Positions 44,311 to 52,564 are shown, counted from the first letter of the stretch. The stretch is 64,000 bases of DNA from Nonomuraea glycinis (GCF_014646515.1 NZ_BMNK01000010.1:143156-207155); one strand, 5' to 3'. A program made the numbers and translations. Notes: a model not told the origin generated them from the letters alone.

Positions 44311-45567
44311 TCAGCCGCCGATCATCGTCAGATAGGCGGGCAACTCCGCATCGGAGGCCTCGAATCCGGAGTCCGCGAAGAGTGGCGCCAGAAAGTCGTG
44401 CTTGCCGTGATACGTCCGCGTCAGCGTCTGCACCCGCTCCGCCCGGGTCCTGAACCGTGTCTGAAACCCTTGCAGCACGTCGGCCACCAGCCGCTCCTGG
44501 TAGACCAGCTCCAGCGCGACCAGCAGCTCCGGCTGCCGCACCACGTCAGCGAACAGCTCCGGCGCCTGCACCCGCAGCACGACGAGCCGTACGACCAAGT
44601 CGGTGCGCAGGCCGGCCAGTCCGGGGGTGCCGGCGATGATGGCCTCGGTCACCCGCAGCAGGTTGAGCACCCGTTTGATCTTCCGGGGGTTCGGGGCGAC
44701 GCTCTTCTCCAGGGTCGCCGCGTGCCGCCTGGCCAGCTCGCCCGGCTGGGACGCGCGGATGAACGCGCCGACCTCGGTGGGGCCGAGCGGGTAGAGATGC
44801 AGCGGCAGCTGGATCATCTTGTCGAGGTAGTCGTCGCCGATCAGCGCGTGCTCGGCCGCGGGGAAGCCGAACGGCTGATACTTCACCGACACGCCGCGGT
44901 CGACCACGTCCTTGGCCAAGGCGATGAGCACGAAGACGTGTTTCAGGTCGAGGAAGAGCTTGATGGACTCCAGTACGTCGATGATCTGGTCCGGTTCGCA
45001 CCGGTCGAGGTCGTCGACGAAGAAGACGAGCTTCTTGCCCTGGGCGGCCAGCAGGTCGGCCTCCCGCTGGAGCAGGCCCCGCAGGCGGCCGGTCTGGCTG
45101 TCCACCTGGCCGCGGATCTCGGCGTACTGGTGCGCGACTTTGACGATCTTCTCCACGCTCATGGTGCCCAGGCTGAGCCTCTTCAGCATCTCGTCGGCGG
45201 CGAGGTTCAGCATGATGGCGCTCAGCCGTTTGACGGTGTCCGCGAAGCGGCGCCTGGGGTCCTGATTGAGCTCGTCGTGCAGCGCGTTCAGCAGGGGGAG
45301 CAGCATCTCCGGCTCGCGCCGGTGCACCCAGGGGTTGAAGCGCACCCGGATGAAAGCGTCGCCGTGCCGGTCGAGCAGGCGTTCGTCCACCATTTCGAGC
45401 AGGGTCGATTTACCGCTTCCCCACGCGCCGTAAATGCCGATGGTGAAGGGCGTTTCCGTGCGGGGATTGGTAATGACCGAAACGAGGGGGTCGACGTACC
45501 TGCGGAAGCGAAGCAGGTCTCCACGCCAATTGACCGGAGTGTCCGAGAGCATCGCGATGTCGGGCAT
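44311..45567 (-). CDS. KAP family P-loop NTPase
   Basis: 418 residues. 'FTIGIYGAWGSGKSTLLEMV' holds Walker A (residues 47-55); 'IRVRFNPWVHRREPEML' is the KAP 'FNPW' motif; Walker B is 'KLVFFVDDLDRCEPDQI', with the DDLDRC pattern of the KAP group. No membrane spans are obvious, unlike eukaryotic KAP proteins, where they interrupt the domain. KAP NTPases organise signalling complexes and occur in phage-defence neighbourhoods. It is the first gene of the five-gene operon that ends with fxsB and the HExxH gene. Confidence 0.85.
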   Translation of the reverse strand: MPDIAMLSDTPVNWRGDLLRFRRYVDPLVSVITNPRTETPFTIGIYGAWGSGKSTLLEMVDERLLDRHGDAFIRVRFNPWVHRREPEMLLPLLNALHDELNQDPRRRFADTVKRLSAIMLNLAADEMLKRLSLGTMSVEKIVKVAHQYAEIRGQVDSQTGRLRGLLQREADLLAAQGKKLVFFVDDLDRCEPDQIIDVLESIKLFLDLKHVFVLIALAKDVVDRGVSVKYQPFGFPAAEHALIGDDYLDKMIQLPLHLYPLGPTEVGAFIRASQPGELARRHAATLEKSVAPNPRKIKRVLNLLRVTEAIIAGTPGLAGLRTDLVVRLVVLRVQAPELFADVVRQPELLVALELVYQERLVADVLQGFQTRFRTRAERVQTLTRTYHGKHDFLAPLFADSGFEASDAELPAYLTMIGG

Positions 45568-45568
45568 T

Positions 45569-45589
45569 CATCCTCCAAAAAAGAGGATG
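45569..45589 (-). promoter_or_regulatory. Hairpin over the KAP ribosome-binding site
   Basis: On the minus strand CATCCTC pairs with GAGGATG around a TTTTTTG loop. The 3' arm contains GGAGG, the ribosome-binding sequence just before the KAP ATG at 45567. Closed, the stem would hide the site; opening it would permit translation of the operon's first gene. Confidence 0.45.
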
Positions 45590-45633
45590 CATCCGTCCCG
45601 ACCATTAATACGCGACGTTATCGAACTGTGATG

Positions 45634-46509
45634 TCAAAGGGTGAGGGCCAGGCCGATCGCGAGCAGCAGGCCGTACGCCATCTGGAGTTTGCCCGTCTGC
45701 TGCAGCACGGTGATCAGCGCGGGTCCTGCCGCGCCGCGCAGCACCGTCCGCACCGGAGAGATCGCCAGCGGCGCCGCGAGCACGGCCAGCGCCGCCGCGG
45801 GCGCGGCCACGACCATGGCGAGCGCCACCGCGAACGGCGCGATCAGGCAGGCCGCGTAGAGGGTACGGGTGCGCGGCGCGCCGAGCACGACCGCCAGCGT
45901 CCGCTTGCCCACTTCGCCGTCGGAGCCTACGTCGCGCAGGTTGTTGACCACCAGCATCGAGCAGGACAGCAGCCCGACCGGTACGGACGCCACCAGCGCG
46001 GCCCACGAGAGCGCCTCGGTCTGCACGAACGCGGTGCCGGTCACGGGCACCACGCCGAAGAACACGAAGACGGCCACCTCGCCCAGCGCGCGATATCCGT
46101 ACGGGCTGCTGCCGCCGGTGTAGAACCAGCCGGCGGCGATGGCCGCCGCGCCCACCAGCAGCACCCACCACGCCTGGGTGGCGATCACGAGGATCAGCCC
46201 GAGCACCGCAGCGGCGGCGAAGCTGCCCAGCGCCGCGCCGAGGACCTGTCGCGGGGTGGCCACCCGTGAGCCGACCAGGCGCATCGGGCCGACCCGCTGG
46301 TCGTCGGTGCCGCGGATGCCGTCGCTGTAGTCGTTGGCGTAGTTGACGCCGATCTGCAGCGACAGCGCCACGAGCAGCGCGAGAACCGCGCGCCATCCGT
46401 TGAAGCCGCCCTCGCCGATCGCCACCCCGGTGCCGACCATGACCGGGACGATCGCGTTCGGCAGGGTGCGCGGGCGTGCGCCGGCGAGCCACTGAGCAGG
46501 AGTCGCCAT
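45634..46509 (-). CDS. menA: 1,4-dihydroxy-2-naphthoate polyprenyltransferase
   Basis: 291 residues, an integral membrane prenyltransferase of the UbiA fold. The two aspartate motifs are 'NYANDYSDGIRGTDD' (NDxxD) and 'NNLRDVGSDGEVGKRTLAV'. About eight or nine spans are visible. It attaches a polyprenyl chain to dihydroxynaphthoate, the step that forms demethylmenaquinone. The ATG overlaps the stop of the upstream GNAT gene (TGATG). Confidence 0.93.
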   Translation of the reverse strand: MATPAQWLAGARPRTLPNAIVPVMVGTGVAIGEGGFNGWRAVLALLVALSLQIGVNYANDYSDGIRGTDDQRVGPMRLVGSRVATPRQVLGAALGSFAAAAVLGLILVIATQAWWVLLVGAAAIAAGWFYTGGSSPYGYRALGEVAVFVFFGVVPVTGTAFVQTEALSWAALVASVPVGLLSCSMLVVNNLRDVGSDGEVGKRTLAVVLGAPRTRTLYAACLIAPFAVALAMVVAAPAAALAVLAAPLAISPVRTVLRGAAGPALITVLQQTGKLQMAYGLLLAIGLALTL

Positions 46510-47117
46510 CAGCTGATGTCGGTGGTGAGCCTGACCATGCGGATAGGCCGGCCCATGTCGAGCACGCGCTCGGCCATGTCCTCACCCCACCCCGCCGACT
46601 CCAGGAAGCCGAGGACCGCGTAGTTGTCGGAGAACACCCAAGTGACGATCTGGCGATAGCCGTCCTCGCGCAGGTGGTCGACGGTGGCGTTCAGCAGGCG
46701 GCTGGCGTGGCCGCGCCGGACGAAGTCGGGGTCCACGAGCAGCGTCAGCATCTCCGCCACGACGGTCGGGTCGAGATCGGGGTCCTCGGCGGGCGCGTGT
46801 GAGGCCAGCCCGACCACCCGTTCGCCGCCCCGCGGCGTCATCGGGGCGGCGCTGCCGCCGACGCCCAGCGCGGGAAAGCCCTCGGTGTCGAGGATCGTCT
46901 CCACCGCGACCAGCACCCGGTGCCGGGAGGTGGGCGGGGCGACGATCGCCTCATCCCACTGCCGTAGCCACATCTTCTCGGCAGCGGGGCCTGTCATCTG
47001 TTCGAGAGGACCCTCGGGCAGAAAGTCCCGGTAGCCGAGTCGCCAGGCACGGACCTGGACATTCGCCACCTGAAGCACATCCTCGCGCCGGGCCGCCCGG
47101 ACGCCTACGTCTGCCAT
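46509..47117 (-). CDS. GNAT family N-acetyltransferase
   Basis: 202 residues from the ATG at 47117 ('MADVGVRAARREDVLQVANV'). 'LTLLVDPDFVRRGHASRLLN' is the acetyl-CoA motif, 'WVFSDNYAVLGFLESAGW' the GNAT motif B. AAGGAG sits 9 bases before the ATG; a TTG at 47153 is a weaker option. Its end is coupled to menA. Acceptor unknown. Confidence 0.85.
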   Translation of the reverse strand: MADVGVRAARREDVLQVANVQVRAWRLGYRDFLPEGPLEQMTGPAAEKMWLRQWDEAIVAPPTSRHRVLVAVETILDTEGFPALGVGGSAAPMTPRGGERVVGLASHAPAEDPDLDPTVVAEMLTLLVDPDFVRRGHASRLLNATVDHLREDGYRQIVTWVFSDNYAVLGFLESAGWGEDMAERVLDMGRPIRMVRLTTDIS

Positions 47118-47161
47118 CTCGGCCCGCTCCTTCGCCTGCTCTTCGTGCCACAAGGCACGAG

Positions 47162-47542
47162 TTACACCGTATCGGTGTTTGCGCCTTGGGGATGACGCGA
47201 ACCCTGCTTCCTCGCCCGGTAAGCGCGTGTTCTGGTGCGGTTACCGCAGACCCTCATGGAACACCACGATCGTGATCGATTTCTCGACCCGTCGATGAAC
47301 GCCCACGGACACGTTTCCACCGCGCACACCTTCAGCCGATCCCCCGAATCGCCCGTCATCGCCGCCGCGATGCACGCCAGGGCACCCGTGACCCCGCCCG
47401 CCACCGGCACCAGGCCGGGACGCGCGCCGATCGTCACCCGCAGCGGCAGCACCGGTGACTCGGGCGACCGCGCGCCGGCCTCGCGGACCAACTCCGTGCG
47501 CGCCGGCATGCGCCCACTGTACTGGCTCGTGATCATCCGCAT
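47162..47542 (-). CDS. CGNR zinc-finger protein, short form
   Basis: 126 residues. 'KVCAVETCPWAFIDGSRNRSRSWCSMRVCGNRTR' (quoted in part: 'WCSMRVCGNR') is a complete CGNR zinc finger with four Cys. Full-length CGNR proteins are about 180-200 residues and begin with an ABATE domain; here only its last part seems present, so the gene may be truncated at the 5' end. The ATG at 47542 overlaps the end of the MocR gene by 10 bases. Such proteins are thought to be stress-related transcription regulators. Confidence 0.6.
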   Translation of the reverse strand: MRMITSQYSGRMPARTELVREAGARSPESPVLPLRVTIGARPGLVPVAGGVTGALACIAAAMTGDSGDRLKVCAVETCPWAFIDGSRNRSRSWCSMRVCGNRTRTRAYRARKQGSRHPQGANTDTV

Positions 47543-48930
47543 GCGTCGAGGGCCTGGGCCAGCCTGCGCACGCCCTCGGCCAGCTCCGTGAGGTTCGCGG
47601 CCGCGATGTGGGTGACCCGGATGCGCGGTCCGGGCGGCTCCGACGGGTAGTAGATCCTGCCGGGGCTGACCAGGACGCCGTTGCGTTTGGCCGCCTCCAC
47701 CAGGGCACGCTCGTCGGTCTGCGGCGGCAGCCGCAGCCACAGGTGCATGCCGCCGTTCGGCAGCAGGTAGGGCTCCGCCTGCGGCATCCGCGCGGCCAGC
47801 GCCGCCGCGAGCGCGTCGCGCCTGGTGGCGATCTCGGCGTGGACGGCCGCCAGGTGCCGCTGCCAGGCCGGTGAGCCGACGAACTCCAGCGCCGTCTCCT
47901 GCAGCGGCCGGGCCACGAAGAACGACTCCACCAGCTGGCCGGCCCGCAGCCGGTGCGCCGCGGGCCCGCGCGCGATGACGGCCGCCAGTCGCATGCTCGG
48001 CGACAGGATCTTGGTGAGCGAGTGGATGTGGACCACGGTGCCGTGCGCGTCCATGGACAGCAGCGACGGCGGTGCCTGCTCGGTCAGGTGGTGGGCGTAG
48101 TCGTCCTCGATCACGAACGCCCCCGCCGCCCTGGCCACCTCCAGCACCTGCCGCCGGCGTTCGTGGCCGAGCGTCACCCCGGTGGGGTTCTGCAACGTCG
48201 GCTGGCAGAAGAACACCCGCGCCCCCGAGACGGCGAACGCCTCGGCCAGCAGGTCAGGCCGTACGCCGTCCCTGTCGATGGGCACCGCCGTCGCGCGCAG
48301 CCCCGCCGCCTTGGCCGCCGCCAGCGCCCCCGGGTACGTCGGCGTCTCCACCAGCACCTGGGTGCCGGGCGCGGCCAGCGCTCTGAAGGCGTGGGACAGC
48401 GCGGCCTGCCCGCCGCTCACGATCAGCGCGTCGTTGCCCGTCACCTCCCCGCCGGCTTGGGCGGCGAACCACCCGCGCAGCTCGCCCAGCCCGTTCAGCG
48501 GCGGCATCGCCCACGCCTCCGGCCTGCGCACCGCCCTGGCGCCGGCGGCCGCGAGCTGCCGGTCGGGCCGCAGGCCCATGGGCAGGTAGCCGCCGGTCAG
48601 CGGCACCGCGCCCTCGGGCGCCACGCGCAGCAGCGCCGCCACCGGCTCCTCGTCGATCACCCGATCGCCGAGCGCGACCGTCTGCCAGGAGAAGTCCGCG
48701 GCGTCCGCCGTCCACTCCCGCCGCGTCGCCACGAACGCCCCGCTGCCCGGCCTGGTGACCACCCGGCCCTCGGCGGCGAGCTGCCCGAGAGCCCGCGAGA
48801 CGGTCACCGGGCTCACGCCATGGCGGCGCATGATCTCCCTGCTGGACGGGAGCCGGTCACCGGGCCGGAGCCGGGCGGCCTCTTCGCGCAGAATCGCGGC
48901 GATCTGCGCGATACTGCTATCGTTGTCCAT
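47533..48930 (-). CDS. MocR-type PLP-dependent transcriptional regulator
   Basis: 465 residues from the ATG at 48930 ('MDNDSSIAQIAAILREEA'). Residues 1-75 are a GntR winged helix ('LPSSREIMRRHGVSPVTVSRAL'). The rest is a fold-type I aminotransferase domain with the PLP lysine in 'HSLTKILSPSMRLAAV' and 'EDDYAHHL' upstream. MocR proteins sense amines or amino acids and usually control a divergent transporter, here an EamA exporter. A frame to 49053 exists but would run across the operator and into the EamA gene. Confidence 0.88.
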   Translation of the reverse strand: MDNDSSIAQIAAILREEAARLRPGDRLPSSREIMRRHGVSPVTVSRALGQLAAEGRVVTRPGSGAFVATRREWTADAADFSWQTVALGDRVIDEEPVAALLRVAPEGAVPLTGGYLPMGLRPDRQLAAAGARAVRRPEAWAMPPLNGLGELRGWFAAQAGGEVTGNDALIVSGGQAALSHAFRALAAPGTQVLVETPTYPGALAAAKAAGLRATAVPIDRDGVRPDLLAEAFAVSGARVFFCQPTLQNPTGVTLGHERRRQVLEVARAAGAFVIEDDYAHHLTEQAPPSLLSMDAHGTVVHIHSLTKILSPSMRLAAVIARGPAAHRLRAGQLVESFFVARPLQETALEFVGSPAWQRHLAAVHAEIATRRDALAAALAARMPQAEPYLLPNGGMHLWLRLPPQTDERALVEAAKRNGVLVSPGRIYYPSEPPGPRIRVTHIAAANLTELAEGVRRLAQALDACG

Positions 48931-48946
48931 GAAGGATGACGATAGC
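48916..48946. promoter_or_regulatory. MocR operator between mocR and eamA
   Basis: GCTATCGT (48916-48923) and ACGATAGC (48939-48946) are perfect 8-bp inverted arms 15 bases apart, centred on the overlapping start codons. Half-sites with a wide spacer fit the extended dimers of MocR regulators. Confidence 0.6.
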
Positions 48947-49849
48947 GCTACTGTCGCCTTGCGAGTAGCGGTCCCGCTCCCCGAGGTGCGGCAGACCGGC
49001 ACGGCCCTCGCCTTCCTGGGAGTGCTGGCCTTCTCCGGCTCCTTCCCAGCCACCGTCTACGCGATGCAGGGCTTCGATCCGTGGCTGGTGGCGATCGGCC
49101 GCGCCTTCCTCGCCGGGATGGTGGCCCTGGTCTGTCTCAAAGCGCTCCGCCTTCCCCTGATCCCGCCGAGACGGCACTGGCCCGCGTACGCCGTGATGTC
49201 CCTTGGCGTCGTGTTCGGGTTCCCCGTCTTCAGCGGCCTGGCCCTGCACCTGGGCGCCGACACCTCGCACGCCGCCGTGGTCATCGGCCTCCTGCCCGCC
49301 GCCACCGCGGCCTGCGCCGTCCTGCGCGCGGGCGAGCGCCCGCGCCCCCTGTTCTGGGCAGCCTGTACGGCAGGCGCCGCCGCCATCACGGCGTTCACCC
49401 TCGTCAGCGGCGAGACGGCCGCCACCTGGTCGGACCTGCTCCTGGTGGGCGCCCTCCTGTCGGCCGCCATCGCGTACACCGAGGGCGGCACGCTGTCCAG
49501 GACCACGCCCGGCTGGCAGGTCATCTCGTACACCGTCGTCCTGTCCCTCCCCCTCACGGCGCCGATCACCGCGGTCCTGGCCCTCACCACCCCCATGACC
49601 CCCACCCCGGCCTCCCTCGCCGGCCTCGCGTACGCGGGCCTGATCTCGATGTTCCTCGGCTTCTTCCCCTGGTACGCGGGCCTCGCCAGGGGCGGCATCG
49701 CCAGGGCGGGCCAGACCCAGCTCGTCCAGCCGCTGCTCACGCTGGTGTGGGCCTGGTTCCTGATGGGGGAGAGGTTCGGCATGGCCACGGTGGTCGCGGC
49801 GCTGGCCGTACTCGCGTGCGTCGCCATCACCCAGCGGGCCCGTACGTGA
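48929..49849 (+). CDS. EamA/DMT-family exporter
   Basis: About 306 residues with ten hydrophobic spans in two halves, the DMT/EamA arrangement; 'PWYAGLARGGIARAGQTQLVQPLLTLVWAW' (in part) is the typical end of the second half. It would export an amino acid or metabolite. ATG 48929 shares the bases CATG with the oppositely directed MocR start, which is physically awkward; TTG 48959 and GTG 48985 are realistic alternatives. Confidence 0.85.
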   Translation: MKDDDSATVALRVAVPLPEVRQTGTALAFLGVLAFSGSFPATVYAMQGFDPWLVAIGRAFLAGMVALVCLKALRLPLIPPRRHWPAYAVMSLGVVFGFPVFSGLALHLGADTSHAAVVIGLLPAATAACAVLRAGERPRPLFWAACTAGAAAITAFTLVSGETAATWSDLLLVGALLSAAIAYTEGGTLSRTTPGWQVISYTVVLSLPLTAPITAVLALTTPMTPTPASLAGLAYAGLISMFLGFFPWYAGLARGGIARAGQTQLVQPLLTLVWAWFLMGERFGMATVVAALAVLACVAITQRART

Positions 49850-49905
49850 TGGGTACTTGAAAGGCATGACGGCTGGACGCAGGATAGGGGTTGGAGGTGT
49901 CACAC

Positions 49906-50928
49906 ATGGCGGACCTCACGATCCCGGAAGGCGGCTTCTGGCCTGCTCCGGAGATCCCGCAGCCCAACATCTATCCGATGGAGTGGCGGGTCGAGACCCA
50001 GAAACTCGCGGCCATCTACGAGAAGTCGAAACGCACTCTGTGGAATCCGGCCGACCTTCCGTGGGACGAGCTGAATCCCGAGGACTTCACTCGTGAGCAG
50101 CGGCTGGGCATCATGTACTGGTTCTCCGTGCTGGCCAATTTCGACGCCTCCGGCCCGGCCGTCTTCGCCCGCGCCACCATTCAGGCCTTCGAGAAACACG
50201 AGGAGGACCCGGTCAGGAAGTGCTTCTTCTCGATAACCCGTGACGAGATGAACCACGAAGAGTGCTGCCAGCGGAGCATCGCCAAGGTCTGGCCCGGCGG
50301 GCCTCTCGACTGGACCCCCACCGACGACCTGGAAAAGGCCGCGCACAACAACATCGGCTGGCTCTACCACAACGGCGGCCGCTACTGGACCGGCTACAAC
50401 ACGGCCGTGGGCAAATACTCGCTGCCCATCCTGTTCACCAGTTTCATGATGGGGGAGATGGCGGCCTCCACCCTCTTCAGGGGGATGGCCTCCGGCGCGC
50501 GGCATCCCGTCTTCGAGGAGATGTTCCAGCGCATCGGCCGCGACGAGTCCCGCCACCTCCAGATCTGCATGACGATCCTGGAGAACGAATGGCCCGGCCT
50601 CACCGACGAGACCCGCGTCCTGATCACCCGCCAGCTCCGCGCCGGTTTCGTCTTCCTGTCCATGATCCTCTGGGAGCCGCCCGAAGGCTTCTGGGAGCTG
50701 CCGCCCTACTTCCTGCCCAACCACCGCGTCCTGATGGACCACGCCCGCGACGCCGGCCTCGGCGTGCTCTCCTACGACGAGCAGGCCGAGAACTGGCGGG
50801 TCGCCATGGCCCGCGTCCGCGCCATCGTCGAACGCTGGGGCATCGCCTTCCCCGCCATCCCCGAGCTGGACCTGGACGGCGTCCCGGTCGAGTTCATCGA
50901 TCCCGAGGAGATCATCCCGGTATTCTGA
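49906..50928 (+). CDS. Ferritin-like di-iron carboxylate protein
   Basis: 340 residues from ATG 49906, with GGAGGTG 6 bases upstream. Mostly helical, with two ExxH motifs for a di-iron site: 'TRDEMNHEECC' and 'GRDESRHLQI', plus Glu in 'MMGEMAASTLF' and a candidate first ligand near 'FDASGPAVF'. This matches the R2-like/AurF-like group of oxygenases and ligand-binding oxidases. I cannot name the reaction. An ASCH gene follows after 5 bases, so they form a pair. Confidence 0.65.
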   Translation: MADLTIPEGGFWPAPEIPQPNIYPMEWRVETQKLAAIYEKSKRTLWNPADLPWDELNPEDFTREQRLGIMYWFSVLANFDASGPAVFARATIQAFEKHEEDPVRKCFFSITRDEMNHEECCQRSIAKVWPGGPLDWTPTDDLEKAAHNNIGWLYHNGGRYWTGYNTAVGKYSLPILFTSFMMGEMAASTLFRGMASGARHPVFEEMFQRIGRDESRHLQICMTILENEWPGLTDETRVLITRQLRAGFVFLSMILWEPPEGFWELPPYFLPNHRVLMDHARDAGLGVLSYDEQAENWRVAMARVRAIVERWGIAFPAIPELDLDGVPVEFIDPEEIIPVF

Positions 50929-50933
50929 CGGCC

Positions 50934-51353
50934 ATGTGGGGACGGACGAACGGCCTGCGCGTTCTCGAGCTGGGCACCCCTGGCGACATGCGCACCTGGC
51001 TGACCGATCTGGTGCTGACCGGCCGGAAAAAGGCCACGGCCGGTCTCCTGGAGCTCGACTACCACGCCGAGAACGAGGAGCTCGAACACGTGGGGGAGCA
51101 CCTGGCCCTCATCGACGACTCCGGCACCCACGCGGCCACGGTCGAGGTGGTCGACGTCGTGCTGCTGCCCTTCGCGGAGGTGACCTGGGTCTTCGCCGAG
51201 TCGGAGGGCGAGGGCTACGACACGATCGACGACTGGCGCGAGGCGCACCGGCGCTACTGGAGGGACGAGGGGGTCGTCGTGGACGACGCCACGACTGTGG
51301 TGTGCCTGTCGTTCCGCCTGGTGTGCCTGTCGTTCCGCCTGGTGAGCCAGTGA
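50934..51353 (+). CDS. ASCH-domain protein
   Basis: 139 residues. 'LVLTGRKKATAGLLELDYHAENEELEHVGEHLALIDDSG' (short excerpt 'LTGRKKATAGLLE') and 'TVEVVDVVLLPFAEVTWVFAESEGEG' are the ASCH (PUA-like) pattern, an RNA/nucleotide-binding fold. 'YDTIDDWREAHRRYW' is the usual C-terminal helix. The last residues are duplicated: see the repeat at 51300-51341. It is likely cotranscribed with the ferritin-like gene. Confidence 0.8.
   Translation: MWGRTNGLRVLELGTPGDMRTWLTDLVLTGRKKATAGLLELDYHAENEELEHVGEHLALIDDSGTHAATVEVVDVVLLPFAEVTWVFAESEGEGYDTIDDWREAHRRYWRDEGVVVDDATTVVCLSFRLVCLSFRLVSQ
51300..51341 (+). repeat. 21-bp tandem duplication inside the ASCH gene
   Basis: Positions 51300-51320 are repeated exactly at 51321-51341. 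It adds seven codons in frame (VCLSFRL repeated) to the end of the ASCH protein, so the reading frame survives. Confidence 0.9.
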
Positions 51354-51483
51354 ACTGGGGCGGCCATCGTGCTCCCCGATGATCGGCGCAGTGCGAGGAA
51401 ACAGGCGATGGCCGCTCACCACAAGTGTGCGACGTGGTGCAGCAACCGCGCAGGCATTCGCCGAATAACTCGTCGTCGGCTTT

Positions 51484-51963
51484 TCAGCCGGTGGGCCATT
51501 GTTCCTCAGGGGAGACGTAACTGCCGCGTTGCGGCACCGTATAAATCCATCCTTGCTCCCGCATGAGCGCCATGGCTCGCCGGATGGTCTCGCGTGCCAC
51601 GTCATACTGCTGGACCAGGGTTGTTTCGCTAGGGATCGGACGCCTTGGCTGGAAGTCTCCGGCGCCGATTTGCTTCGCGATCTCTTCGGCAATGTGCTGA
51701 TATAGCGGCGTTTTCCGGGGGAGGCGCGGAGCTTCGGCATGGACACCGACGAAGGTGCCCTCCCCGTGCACGGTATGGACGAGCCCTTCGTCGCGAAGCA
51801 CTCGGATCGCTCTGCGCGCCGTGGTGCGTGCTACGCCGAACTCTCGCTGGATGTCCGCCTCGCTGGCCACAGGATCGCCAGGGGAGCCGCCCTGGACGAG
51901 GCGCGACCGGATCACCTCGCTGATCTGCACATAGAGGTGAGTGTCACCATCAGGATCGAGCAT
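51484..51963 (-). CDS. Double winged-helix GntR regulator, copy B
   Basis: 159 residues made of two complete GntR winged helices: residues about 8-72 ('SEADIQREFGVARTTARRAI', 'EGLVHTVHGEGTFV') and 85-152 ('SETTLVQQYDVARETIRRAM', 'QGWIYTVPQRGSYV'). There is no effector domain, unlike the usual GntR layout. It follows copy A after 32 bases on the same strand. Codon use is less GC-biased than in the core genes. Both probably bind the twin dyads upstream of copy A. Confidence 0.8.
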   Translation of the reverse strand: MLDPDGDTHLYVQISEVIRSRLVQGGSPGDPVASEADIQREFGVARTTARRAIRVLRDEGLVHTVHGEGTFVGVHAEAPRLPRKTPLYQHIAEEIAKQIGAGDFQPRRPIPSETTLVQQYDVARETIRRAMALMREQGWIYTVPQRGSYVSPEEQWPTG

Positions 51964-51995
51964 TGCTCAAGGGTATATCGGGGAAAGGACAAAGA

Positions 51996-52511
51996 TTACT
52001 GGCCCTCGTTCTTCGGCCACTTGTCCTTGGTCGTCACATATGTTCCCCGATAGGGGACGGTGAAGACCCAGCCTTGCTTTCTGAGATAGGCCACGGCTTG
52101 ACGCGCGGTCACCTTGGCGACGCCGTACTGTCGCATCATGACTTTTTCGCCAGGAATCGCCCTGTTTGGTGGGAAATCGCCTTGTCGTATCCGCCCGGCG
52201 ATTTCTTCGGCAATTTGTTGATAGCGCGGAAATCTGCTTAGTGTGTGGGGCGCGCCAGGCTTCCCGACAAAGGTTCCTTCGCCCTGAATCGTATAGGCCA
52301 TGCCCTGCTCTCGCAGCTCCCGTGCCACCCGGCGAGCGGTTGTTCTGGCGATTTCGTAATCCTTTTCCAGTTTTGCCTCACTGGGTACGGGATCACCCGC
52401 CTTGAGTTCGCCGCGTTCGATCCGCTCGCGGATGAGGTCGGCGACCTGCTTGTAGATGGGCACTGGCCCCTCGCGGTCAAGCACAACAGGATTATAGACG
52501 AAAGCAGACAT
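51996..52511 (-). CDS. Double winged-helix GntR regulator, copy A
   Basis: 171 residues with two GntR winged helices: residues about 18-85 ('SEAKLEKDYEIARTTARRVA', 'QGMAYTIQGEGTFVG') and 95-162 ('GEKVMMRQYGVAKVTARQAV', 'QGWVFTVPYRGTYV'), no effector domain. It resembles copy B along its whole length, so the pair arose by gene duplication. Its ATG lies 20 bases from the first of two matching operators, suggesting autoregulation. Confidence 0.8.
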   Translation of the reverse strand: MSAFVYNPVVLDREGPVPIYKQVADLIRERIERGELKAGDPVPSEAKLEKDYEIARTTARRVARELREQGMAYTIQGEGTFVGKPGAPHTLSRFPRYQQIAEEIAGRIRQGDFPPNRAIPGEKVMMRQYGVAKVTARQAVAYLRKQGWVFTVPYRGTYVTTKDKWPKNEGQ

Positions 52512-52530
52512 GCGCGTACAAAGCGGACGC

Positions 52531-52564
52531 TCATAGGTCTATGGAGGCGGGCATAGACCTATGA
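52531..52564. promoter_or_regulatory. Twin dyad operators (GntR pair / 52589 gene)
   Basis: TCATAGGTCTATG and CATAGACCTATGA are perfect 13-bp inverted arms around 8 bases. Each arm is itself a dyad, CATAG-GT-CTATG and CATAG-AC-CTATG, with centres exactly 20 bases (about two turns) apart. They lie in the divergent gap between the GntR pair and the gene at 52589, and cover its -35 region. Confidence 0.8.
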
